A DNA stretch of 10,665 nucleotides, from assembly GCA_050747865.1 (NCBI GenBank), contig JBOGJI010000174.1:1-10665 (forward strand), in the 5' to 3' direction. The DNA comes from JBOGJI01 sp050747865. GTDB taxonomy: Bacteria; Acidobacteriota; Thermoanaerobaculia; Multivoradales; JAHEKO01. Both the position numbers and the translations under genes were made by a program. A model generated the notes under the pieces. That model saw only the letters and a list, made by a program, of their open reading frames with translations, did no database searches and was not told the origin of the DNA. Below are positions 1 through 5,404 of the stretch, piece after piece (within the stretch, counting starts at the first letter, position 1; every line of letters begins with the position of its first letter).

Positions 1-262
1 GCTCGCCGGCGCGGTCGCGCAGGACGCGCAGCACGGACTGCAGGGCCGCCGCGGCCGGCGGCGCCTCGGGGTCGAGCCAGAGGCGGATGAGCTCGCGGCA
101 GGCGTCGTCGCCCCCCGCCGCCTTGCACAGCCCGGAGCGCAGGCCGCGGATCTCGTCGGCGCCGAGCTCGCCGTCGGCCCAGGCGATGTAGATGAGGGGC
201 AGGAACGGCAACAGGCGGGGATCGTCGAGCGACGACTCGAGTGCTGCTCGTGAGCCTGCCAT
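1..262 (-). CDS. Unidentified protein with TerB-like N-terminal segment (partial, 3' end outside window)
   Basis: An open frame runs leftward from an ATG at 262-260 to the window edge, giving 87 codons without a stop; the C-terminal part lies outside. The visible residues are strongly helical. They include FLPLIYIAWADGELGADEI (about residues 20-38), which resembles the acidic 'aDGEl..eE' helix of TerB-like domains, followed by a CKAAGGDDACRELI segment and the turn LDPEAPPAAAALQ. The TerB resemblance is by eye. Some large acyl-CoA oxidase/dehydrogenase-type proteins carry a similar N-terminal extension, so the missing part could be an enzyme; I cannot tell from this fragment. No Shine-Dalgarno sequence is visible before the ATG, so a different start is possible. 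The codon pattern (GC-rich third positions) matches the neighbours, which supports real coding. It is divergent from ilvE. Confidence 0.7.
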   Translation of the reverse strand, partial: MAGSRAALESSLDDPRLLPFLPLIYIAWADGELGADEIRGLRSGLCKAAGGDDACRELIRLWLDPEAPPAAAALQSVLRVLRDRAGE

Positions 263-298
263 GGTGCGGTGACCGGCGTCGACGCCGGGGCGGATGGC

Positions 299-304
299 AG
301 TTTA
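299..304 (-). promoter_or_regulatory. Candidate -10 element for the leftward partial gene
   Basis: On the minus strand the sequence reads TGATAAACT, giving a TAAACT hexamer with a TG one base upstream (extended -10 form). It lies 36 bp before the ATG at 262. No convincing -35 is present; the place where it would fall is the heptad array. It is also one of the few AT-rich spots in this region. Confidence 0.3.
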
Positions 305-309
305 TCAGC

Positions 310-353
310 GAGGGGTCAGGGGTTAGGGGCTTGTCCCTGGTCCCTGACCCCTG
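310..353. repeat. Inverted array of degenerate heptads (3 forward, 2-nt spacer, 3 reverse)
   Basis: Three 7-base units on the plus strand, GAGGGGT (310-316), CAGGGGT (317-323) and TAGGGGC (324-330), are followed by TT (331-332). Three units in the opposite orientation follow: GTCCCTG (333-339), GTCCCTG (340-346) and ACCCCTG (347-353). The consensus unit is CAGGGRN with the last base free. The arms pair over 11 perfect bases (311-321 with 342-352). It sits midway between two divergent genes. A second array of the same unit occurs at 6957-7008. Confidence 0.85.
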
Positions 354-367
354 GGCGGGCGGGCGGG
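353..367 (+). other. G-quadruplex motif, four GGG runs with 1-nt loops
   Basis: Four GGG runs are separated by single C residues, abutting the end of the heptad array. This is the tightest class of canonical G3N1 quadruplex motif. It ends 9 bp before a TAGCAT hexamer, so it lies where a -35 element for ilvE would be expected. Whether it folds in the cell is unknown. Confidence 0.6.
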
Positions 368-376
368 CCCGTCTGG

Positions 377-382
377 TAGCAT
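377..382 (+). promoter_or_regulatory. Candidate -10 element upstream of ilvE
   Basis: TAGCAT fits the TAnnnT pattern, and a start about 7 bp downstream would give a leader of roughly 78 nt ending in a good ribosome site. No -35 match is seen; the -35 position is occupied by the GGGC repeat. It is a weak call in GC-rich DNA. Confidence 0.3.
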
Positions 383-402
383 CGGATCAGCCCGGGTCGA
401 AG

Positions 403-437
403 ACCTCACACCTCGCGCCTCGGACCTCGTACCTGGG
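403..437 (+). repeat. Tandem array of five degenerate heptads (consensus ACCTCGN)
   Basis: Five contiguous 7-base units read ACCTCAC, ACCTCGC, GCCTCGG, ACCTCGT and ACCTGGG. As in the array at 310-353 the period is 7 and the last position varies freely. The core differs, and here all units have one orientation. The array lies in the presumed ilvE leader, ending 14 bp before the Shine-Dalgarno sequence. Confidence 0.75.
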
Positions 438-451
438 TGCGGCCGGACACC

Positions 452-457
452 AGGAGG
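452..457 (+). promoter_or_regulatory. Ribosome binding site of ilvE
   Basis: A perfect AGGAGG lies 9 nt before the ATG at 467. It decides between that start and the in-frame GTG at 437, which would place the site inside the coding sequence. Confidence 0.8.
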
Positions 458-466
458 ATCGACGTC

Positions 467-1423
467 ATGACAGGAGCATCAGAACAGGCATTCGTCTGGT
501 TCGACGGGGAGCTCGTGCCGTTCGCGGAGGCGCGCGTGCATCTGCTCACCCACAGCCTGCACTACGGCTACGGCGTGTTCGAGGGCACGCGCGCCTATCG
601 CCAGAGCGCCGGCGGCACGGCCATCTTCCGGCTCGACCGGCACCTGGAGCGCCTGGAGTCGTCCAGCCACATGCTGCAGCTGCCGCTGCCCTTCAGCCGC
701 GACGAGCTGGCGGAGGGGACCGTGGAGCTGATGTGGCGCAACGAGCTGGCCGCCGGTTACATCCGGCACCTGGTGATCCTCGGCCACGGATCGATGGGGC
801 TGCTGCCGCGCGACAATCCCGTGCAGGTGGCCATCCTCACCTGGCCCTGGGGCGCCTACCTGGGGGAGGAGGGCCTGGAGCGCGGCATCCGCTGCAAGAT
901 CTCCAGCCATCTGCGGGCGTTTCCCAACAGCGCGCTGACCAAGGCGAAGACCACCGGCGGCTACATCGCCTCCATCCTGGCCAAGCGCGAGGCGGTGGGA
1001 CTGGGCTTCGACGAGGCGCTGATGATGGACACCCAGGGCTTCGTCACCGAGGCCTCCGGCGCCAATCTGTTCCTGGTCCAGGCCGGCCGCTTGCTCACGC
1101 CGCCGCCGATCAATATCCTGGAGGGGATCACGCGGGAGAGCGTCATGCGGCTGGCGGCGCTCGACGGGCTCGAGATCGTCGAGCGAGCGATCCCGCGCGA
1201 CGACGTGTACACGGCCGACGAGGCGTTCCTCACCGGAACCGCCGCCGAGCTGACACCGATCCGCGAGGTGGACGGGAGGGCGCTGCGCGCCGGCGGCCGC
1301 GGGCCGATCACGGCGCGGCTGCAGGAGCGCTTCTTCGCGCTGACGCGCGGCGAGATACCCGAGCTGGCCGAGTGGCTGACGCCGGTGGAAGAGCCGGCGG
1401 CGCTGCCGGCGGCGAAAGCCTAG
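467..1423 (+). CDS. ilvE: Branched-chain amino acid aminotransferase
   Basis: This PLP-dependent class IV aminotransferase interconverts leucine, isoleucine and valine with their 2-oxo acids in the cytosol, using 2-oxoglutarate/glutamate as partner. The product has 318 residues, close to the 300-310 usual for IlvE. Diagnostic parts are HYGYGVFEGTRAY (about 32-44), the PLP-binding lysine K161 in AKTTGGY, E195 in the TEASGANLF cofactor loop, and FLTGTAAELTP (254-264). K161 and E195 correspond to E. coli K159 and E193. D-amino-acid aminotransferase and aminodeoxychorismate lyase share the fold, but the continuous resemblance to E. coli IlvE through the C-terminal region (GRGPITARLQERFF) favours IlvE. 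The ATG at 467 is chosen for its AGGAGG. efp follows 93 bp downstream on the same strand and may be co-transcribed. No other ilv/leu gene is in view. Confidence 0.95.
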   Translation: MTGASEQAFVWFDGELVPFAEARVHLLTHSLHYGYGVFEGTRAYRQSAGGTAIFRLDRHLERLESSSHMLQLPLPFSRDELAEGTVELMWRNELAAGYIRHLVILGHGSMGLLPRDNPVQVAILTWPWGAYLGEEGLERGIRCKISSHLRAFPNSALTKAKTTGGYIASILAKREAVGLGFDEALMMDTQGFVTEASGANLFLVQAGRLLTPPPINILEGITRESVMRLAALDGLEIVERAIPRDDVYTADEAFLTGTAAELTPIREVDGRALRAGGRGPITARLQERFFALTRGEIPELAEWLTPVEEPAALPAAKA

Positions 1424-1475
1424 AGAACCTGAAACCGCCGGCCTTGCAGTTGGCCACACGAGGGAGTACCCAGAC

Positions 1476-1500
1476 GCCGGCCGCCGCGGGCGGCGACGGC
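1476..1500 (+). promoter_or_regulatory. GC-rich hairpin directly before the efp ribosome site
   Basis: GCCGCC (1480-1485) pairs with GGCGGC (1489-1494) around a 3-nt loop. An outer GCCG (1476-1479) pairs with CGGC (1497-1500), leaving a 2-nt bulge. The hairpin ends at the base before AGGAG (1501-1505). It could be an attenuator, a processing site between ilvE and efp, or a chance product of high GC content. Confidence 0.35.
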
Positions 1501-1516
1501 AGGAGATGGAGAAGTC

Positions 1517-2083
1517 ATGGGCGCGATAGACGCGAACCAGTGCAGACCGGGAACCAAGCTGCTGCTCAACGGCGAGCCCTACACGGTGCTCGGGCGGGAT
1601 CACCACAAGCCGGGCAAGGGAGGCGCCTTCGTGCGCTTCAAGCTCAAAGGGGTCATCAACGGCAAGGTCATCGACCACACCGTGCGCGCCGGCACCAAGA
1701 TGGAGACCGCCGACGTCAACGTGCGGCCGATGCAGTACCTCTACCACGACGGCAGCGCCTACATCTTCATGGACCAGGAGTCCTACGAGCAGATCGGCAT
1801 CGACGAGGAGCTGCTCGGCTTCGCCGCCAACTTCCTGGTGGAGAACGCCGAGGTGGACGCGACCCTCTATGAGGGCCAGCCGATCGGCGTGCAGCTGCCG
1901 CAGAAGATGGAGTTCACGGTGGTGGAGACGATCGACAACCCGGCGATGGGCAACACCGCCACCAACGTGACCAAAGACGCGCGCATCGACACCGGCTACA
2001 CGGTGCAGGTGCCGCCGTTCATCAAGACGGGGGAGCGCATCCGCGTCCTCACCGAAGACGGCACCTATCTCGAGCGCGCGTAG
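1517..2083 (+). CDS. efp: Elongation factor P
   Basis: EF-P binds between the P and E sites of stalled ribosomes and promotes peptide bond formation at polyproline stretches. The 188-residue product has the full family length and three-domain layout: an N-terminal KOW-like domain (about 1-65), a central OB domain (66-126) and a C-terminal OB domain (130-188). The C-terminal domain carries the signature TNVTKDARIDTGYTVQVP. The modification-site residue is lysine, K34 in KPGKG, the same position as the beta-lysylated K34 of E. coli. This suggests an EpmA/EpmB-type (or 5-aminopentanol-type) modification rather than arginine rhamnosylation; no modification gene is in the window. AGGAG at 1501 and GGAG at 1508 precede the ATG. 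The stop lies 3 bp from the stop of the convergent isomerase gene. The neighbouring isomerase has proline-rich segments that could be EF-P clients, though that link is only conjecture. Confidence 0.97.
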   Translation: MGAIDANQCRPGTKLLLNGEPYTVLGRDHHKPGKGGAFVRFKLKGVINGKVIDHTVRAGTKMETADVNVRPMQYLYHDGSAYIFMDQESYEQIGIDEELLGFAANFLVENAEVDATLYEGQPIGVQLPQKMEFTVVETIDNPAMGNTATNVTKDARIDTGYTVQVPPFIKTGERIRVLTEDGTYLERA

Positions 2084-2100
2084 CGCTTAGATGAAGCGCT
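2082..2100. terminator. Hairpin over the convergent efp/isomerase stop codons, possible bidirectional terminator
   Basis: AGCGCTT (2082-2088) pairs perfectly with AAGCGCT (2094-2100) around a 5-nt loop. A competing perfect 7-bp pairing joins CGAGCGC (2071-2077) with GCGCTCG (2096-2102). The structure contains most of the efp stop, the isomerase stop and the isomerase's last codons. No T-tract follows on either strand, so it is not a classic intrinsic terminator. Confidence 0.4.
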
Positions 2101-3193
2101 CGATCGCCGCCTTCTGCTCGAGTTCCTCGACCTTGCGGTTGAGGACTTCGCCCAGCTTGCGCTGCTTGAGGTAGTTCTCGATCCGCTCGCGCGCGTCCTC
2201 GAAGGGCGACGTCCCCGCGGCGCGCTTCTCGTCCAGGCGGATGATGTGGAAGCCGAACGGGCTCTCCACCACCTCGCTAGTGCCGCCGGGCTCGAGGGCG
2301 AAGGCCGCGTTCTCGAACGGCTCCGCCATCTGCCCGCGGGAGAACCACCCGAGGTCGCCGCCGCGCTCCTTCGAGCCCGGGTCCTCGGAGTTGGCGCCGG
2401 CGAGCTCGGCGAAGTCGGCGCCTTCCCGGATCTGCGCCAGCAGGCCCTCGGCCTTGGTGCGGGCCGCCGCCTTCTGCTCCTCATCGGCGTCGCGGCCGGC
2501 GCTGATCAAGATGTGGCGCGCCTTCGCCTGCTCGGGCCGCTGCATGCGCTGCTGGTTCTCGTCGTAGAACGACTTCGCCTCCTGCTCGGAGACGGTGACC
2601 GCCGGCGCGACCTTCTCCTCGATGAAGCGGTTGACCGCGAGGTCCTCCTTGAGTCCCTGGCGCAGCTCCTCGCGCGTCATCTGCTGCTCCGCCAGGCGCT
2701 GATCGAGCTGCTCGCCGCCGCCGGTCTGCTGCTCGATCGCCTGCACCTGCTGCGTCACTTCCTCCGCCGAGACCGTCGTTCCCTGCGCCTGGCTCTCCTG
2801 GTAGAGGAGCACGGTGCTGATGAGCTGGTCGAGGACGTTGCGATAGAAGTCCGCGTTGCGCGGCGGCGGCGCCTGGCCGGTCGCCTGCAGGCGCAGGAGG
2901 AGGCCCTCCGCCGAGCCGATCAGGTCCTCGCGCGGGATCTCCTCGCCGTTCACCTTGGCCACGATCTCGGGATAGCTCGCGGGATCGACCGCCTCGGGAG
3001 CGGCGGGCTGCGGGGCCGCCTCGCCTGCGGGCGGGGCCTGCGGCGCGCTCTCCTGGGGCGACGGCTGGCCGCTCTCGGGTGTCGCCTCGGCGGGCGCCTG
3101 GGCCTGCGGCGCGGCCTCGGCGGGCCGAGACGGCGCCAGCAGGCACGCCGCCAGAGTGATCGTGAAAGCGATCGAGAGAGTATGTCGTGTCAT
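2087..3193 (-). CDS. Periplasmic PpiC/SurA-type peptidyl-prolyl cis-trans isomerase
   Basis: This is probably an envelope foldase or chaperone acting on secreted or outer-membrane proteins. The 368-residue product begins with a signal sequence (MTRHTLSIAF...). LAAC at 14-17 fits a lipobox, while PAEA at 24-27 would suit signal peptidase I, so lipid anchoring (as in PrsA) is possible but unproven. A P/Q/A-rich linker follows (about 28-75). Next is a SurA-N-like helical region (about 76-220), then a parvulin PpiC domain (about 225-322) with KARHILIS, DFAELAGANSEDPGS, GGDLGWFSRGQM and SPFGFHIIRLDEK, and a helical tail. The start at 3193 is preceded by AAGGAAA at 3205-3199 and puts the signal peptide at the N-terminus. 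An in-frame ATG at 3256 would add 21 unlikely residues. It is the last gene of the leftward cluster, 63 bp after the lipoprotein gene. Confidence 0.92.
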   Translation of the reverse strand: MTRHTLSIAFTITLAACLLAPSRPAEAAPQAQAPAEATPESGQPSPQESAPQAPPAGEAAPQPAAPEAVDPASYPEIVAKVNGEEIPREDLIGSAEGLLLRLQATGQAPPPRNADFYRNVLDQLISTVLLYQESQAQGTTVSAEEVTQQVQAIEQQTGGGEQLDQRLAEQQMTREELRQGLKEDLAVNRFIEEKVAPAVTVSEQEAKSFYDENQQRMQRPEQAKARHILISAGRDADEEQKAAARTKAEGLLAQIREGADFAELAGANSEDPGSKERGGDLGWFSRGQMAEPFENAAFALEPGGTSEVVESPFGFHIIRLDEKRAAGTSPFEDARERIENYLKQRKLGEVLNRKVEELEQKAAIERFI

Positions 3194-3256
3194 GGGAGTT
3201 TCCTTGCTGCACGGGGCCGGTCCATGGCCGGCGGTGGATGGATGAGTGGCGTTCAT

Positions 3257-3802
3257 TCAGTTCAAGAGGTCGAGGTTCCGCGGGTCGAGGCGCCAGGTGT
3301 CGGTCGTGTCGTCGAACGTGAGGCGGCCCGCGAGGTCCATGATGAGCTCGAGCTCCGTCACCGCGTCTTCGTCGACGGTGAAGGCGCCCGAGGCGGTGAC
3401 CGTCGTCTGGGTCACCACCAGGTCCTGGCTCAGGCTGCCCGGCGTCTCGCGGACGAAACCTTCCTCGGCGAGCTCGACACGGAGGCCGGTGAACTCTCCC
3501 GCGGCGGCCTCGCCGCTCACCAGGTCGATCGGGGCGCCTTCGATGGCGACCAGGTTGATGTCGTCTTCAGCCCCGCCGAGCTCGACGTTGGCGCCGCCGT
3601 CCGACAGGGCGGTGACGCCGACGACCTCGATGACGATCTCGGCCAGCCCGTGGTCAGCGGCGTTGACGCTCGAGAACGCGACGGCGATGCCGGCGTCCAG
3701 CGGCGGTGGGGCCGACGGCGGGGTGCCTTCGCTGCAGCCGGCGAGCGCCAGGGCCAGCACGGAGACGGCGCGAAGCGACAACTGAGCAGGCGTTCTCCTC
3801 AT
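3257..3802 (-). CDS. DUF4382-like lipoprotein
   Basis: The 181-residue product has an N-terminal signal and a clear lipobox, LAGC with lipidation cysteine C23, so it is a predicted lipoprotein facing the periplasm or outside. The mature part is beta-rich. It has the arrangement I associate with DUF4382 proteins: an opening strand region (GIAVAFSSVNAA), AEIVIEVVGVTAL, then INLVAIEGAPIDLVSGEAAAGEFTGLRVEL (written in full only as positions 82-111), a strand FTVDEDAVTELELIMDL, and a terminal WRLDPRNLDLL. No catalytic motif is visible and the biochemical role of the family is not established. Its ATG overlaps the stop of the S1-domain gene by four bases (ATGA), which implies translational coupling. 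The downstream isomerase begins 63 bp after its stop. Family assignment is by pattern and is moderate. Confidence 0.8.
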   Translation of the reverse strand: MRRTPAQLSLRAVSVLALALAGCSEGTPPSAPPPLDAGIAVAFSSVNAADHGLAEIVIEVVGVTALSDGGANVELGGAEDDINLVAIEGAPIDLVSGEAAAGEFTGLRVELAEEGFVRETPGSLSQDLVVTQTTVTASGAFTVDEDAVTELELIMDLAGRLTFDDTTDTWRLDPRNLDLLN

Positions 3803-4749
3803 TTTTCGTTCCCCGCCTGCAGGCGCTGCAAGGCCTCTGCCAACGGCGTGAAGCCGCCCTCGGTCTGCTTCTGGCGCCGTACGTAGGCCCGGTAGTCGGC
3901 CTCCGAGCCGCCGAGCTGGGCGCCCTCGCGCGCCAGGCCGATGCGGCGCTTGCGCGGCTCCACCTTCAGGACCTGCACCTTGACACGCTTGCCGGCGGGA
4001 AAGGCGCGCTCCGGCGTGGTGTCGGCGGGCAGGGCCATGGCGGAGGACGGGAGCAGGCCGGTCACGCCCGGCTCCAGCTCGACGAAGGCGCCGGTGCGCT
4101 CGCTGCGCACCACCGTGCCTTCGACCACCGCCCCCTCGGGAAAGCGCGCCGCCACCTCGGCCCACGGGTCGGGCTCCAGGGCGCGCAGCGAGAGGCCGAT
4201 GCGCCCGCCCTCTTCGTCGATCCGCAGGACCTGCACGGTGACCCGGTCCCCCACCGAGAGCACCTCGGCGGGATTCTCGACCGCGCGGTGCGAGAGCTCG
4301 CTCTTGTGGATCAGGCCCTGGACGCCGCCCAGGTCGACGAAGGCGCCGAAGTCGGTGAGGGAGACGATGCGGCCCTCCACCTTCGTCCCCAGCTGCAGGC
4401 GAGCCAGCGCCTCGGCGCGCCGCTCGCGGCGCTGCCGCTCCGCCACGCCCTTGCGCGACAGCACGATGCGCTTGCCGCGGTTGCGCACGTTCAGCACCTG
4501 GAAGGCGAGCTCGCGGTCGACGTAGCTCTGGGGCGCGCGCGGCCGGCCGGGCTCCATCTCCGAACGGGGGCAGAAGGCGGTGAGCCCGTCGACGGCGACG
4601 TGGAAGCCGCCGCGGTTCCAGCCGATCACCGTACCGGTGACCTCGGCGCCGCTGTCGCGCGCCTGTTGCAGGCGCTCGACCCGGGGGTCGAGGCGGGGCG
4701 CCTCGCCGACTGCCTGCGGCGATTCCGGGGTCTCTTGAGTCGATGTCAC
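3799..4749 (-). CDS. S1-domain RNA-binding protein (three S1 repeats)
   Basis: The 316-residue product contains three S1/OB-fold RNA-binding repeats: about 34-102 (VTGTVIGWNRGGFHVAVDG), 121-190 (VEGRIVSLTDFGAFVDLGG, GLIHKSELS, GRIGLSLRAL) and 205-275 (VEGTVVRSERTGAFVELEPG, GLLPSSAM). Repeat 2 is the most canonical. The tail has YRAYVRRQ and FTPLAEALQRL, resembling the C-terminal ending common in short bacterial S1-like proteins. Classical proteobacterial ribosomal protein S1 has six repeats, so this may be either the lineage's short S1 or an accessory RNA-binding paralogue. For that reason I do not name it rpsA. The start is a GTG at 4749 with only a weak GAGG upstream. It lies 39 bp after the HD-domain gene, and its stop overlaps the lipoprotein start. 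Confidence 0.9.
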   Translation of the reverse strand: MTSTQETPESPQAVGEAPRLDPRVERLQQARDSGAEVTGTVIGWNRGGFHVAVDGLTAFCPRSEMEPGRPRAPQSYVDRELAFQVLNVRNRGKRIVLSRKGVAERQRRERRAEALARLQLGTKVEGRIVSLTDFGAFVDLGGVQGLIHKSELSHRAVENPAEVLSVGDRVTVQVLRIDEEGGRIGLSLRALEPDPWAEVAARFPEGAVVEGTVVRSERTGAFVELEPGVTGLLPSSAMALPADTTPERAFPAGKRVKVQVLKVEPRKRRIGLAREGAQLGGSEADYRAYVRRQKQTEGGFTPLAEALQRLQAGNEK

Positions 4750-4788
4750 GAAGCGGGGATCCTCGTCGCGGTGGAACAGTCTAGCAGG

Positions 4789-5403
4789 CTACACGGACGC
4801 CAGGCGGCCGTCCAGCTCCAGCGTCCCGGCCGCCCACCGCATCGCGGTGAGCACGTTCTGCACGTGGTCCCAGAGCTCCAGCCCGCCGTCGAAGCAGGCG
4901 CGGCTGAAATCGCCGCTGACCTGCTCCACGTGCTCGCGGTCGACGCCGGCGGCGAAGGCGCGCTCCTTCCAGCGCTTCTTGATTGATTTGAGCTCCACGC
5001 CGCGGACGTCTTTGCTCGGGCGCACCAGGGCGGCGGCGATGATCAGGCCGGTGACCTCGTCGCAGGCCAGCAGGGCGAAGTCCATGGGATGCCGCCGCTC
5101 GACGCCGGTGCCTTGGGTGTTGTGCGACAGGATCGCCTGGACGACCTCCTCCGGACATCCCGCCTGGCGTAGGACGGGCGCTCCCTCGGCCGGGTGCCGC
5201 TCGAGGTCCGGGTGGATCTCCCAGTCGAAGTCGTGCAACAGGCCGGCCAGCCCCCAGATCTCCGGGTTGCCGTTCAGGCGCCCGGCGTAGAAGCGCATCG
5301 CCGATTCGACCGCCAGCATGTGGCGGCGCAGGCCGGGCGCCTGCACGTGGGCCGACACGAGCTGCCAGGCCTGGTCGCGATCCATGTCCATGGCGCCCGC
5401 CAT
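4789..5403 (-). CDS. HD-domain hydrolase (predicted metal-dependent phosphohydrolase)
   Basis: The 204-residue product is a compact single-domain HD-superfamily protein. Candidate metal ligands are in order: H28 (LRRHMLAVE), H57-D58 (LAGLLHDFDWE), H70 in ERHPAEGAPVL, H94 in ILSHN, and D115 in LLACDEVTGL. This is the complete set expected for an active enzyme of the predicted HD-hydrolase group, whose members often act on nucleotides or phosphoesters. The natural substrate is unknown. No signal peptide is present, so it should be cytosolic. The ATG at 5403 lies one base after the stop of the dehydrogenase gene (TAG-A-ATG), implying coupled translation. In-frame ATGs at 5391 and 5385 are equally plausible starts, since no strong ribosome site singles one out. 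A longer reading from 5562 would run over the dehydrogenase gene and is rejected. Confidence 0.9.
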   Translation of the reverse strand: MAGAMDMDRDQAWQLVSAHVQAPGLRRHMLAVESAMRFYAGRLNGNPEIWGLAGLLHDFDWEIHPDLERHPAEGAPVLRQAGCPEEVVQAILSHNTQGTGVERRHPMDFALLACDEVTGLIIAAALVRPSKDVRGVELKSIKKRWKERAFAAGVDREHVEQVSGDFSRACFDGGLELWDHVQNVLTAMRWAAGTLELDGRLASV

Positions 5404-5404
5404 T

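Noticed and set aside
310..437. CRISPR array
   Set aside because: Units are 7 bases, adjacent and without spacers; no cas gene is nearby.
241..1872. 543-codon open frame on the plus strand across ilvE and efp
   Set aside because: It is out of frame with both well-matched genes, is Arg/Gly/Ala-rich as shadow frames in GC-rich DNA are, and shows no motif.
3194..3256. N-terminal extension of the isomerase from the ATG at 3256
   Set aside because: It would bury the signal peptide 21 residues in and ignore the AAGGAAA site before 3193, even though it abuts the preceding stop codon.
2246..3886. 546-codon plus-strand frame opposite the isomerase and lipoprotein genes
   Set aside because: Antisense shadow. 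Its composition (runs of Leu/Arg/Gly) mirrors the real genes' codon bias.
3803..4165. N-terminal extension of the DUF4382-like lipoprotein to 4165
   Set aside because: It overlaps the S1 gene in another frame, and the lipoprotein signal requires the start at 3802.
3706..4986. 426-codon plus-strand frame opposite the S1 gene
   Set aside because: Antisense shadow with low-complexity His/Arg/Ala/Leu content, while the minus strand has three recognisable S1 repeats.
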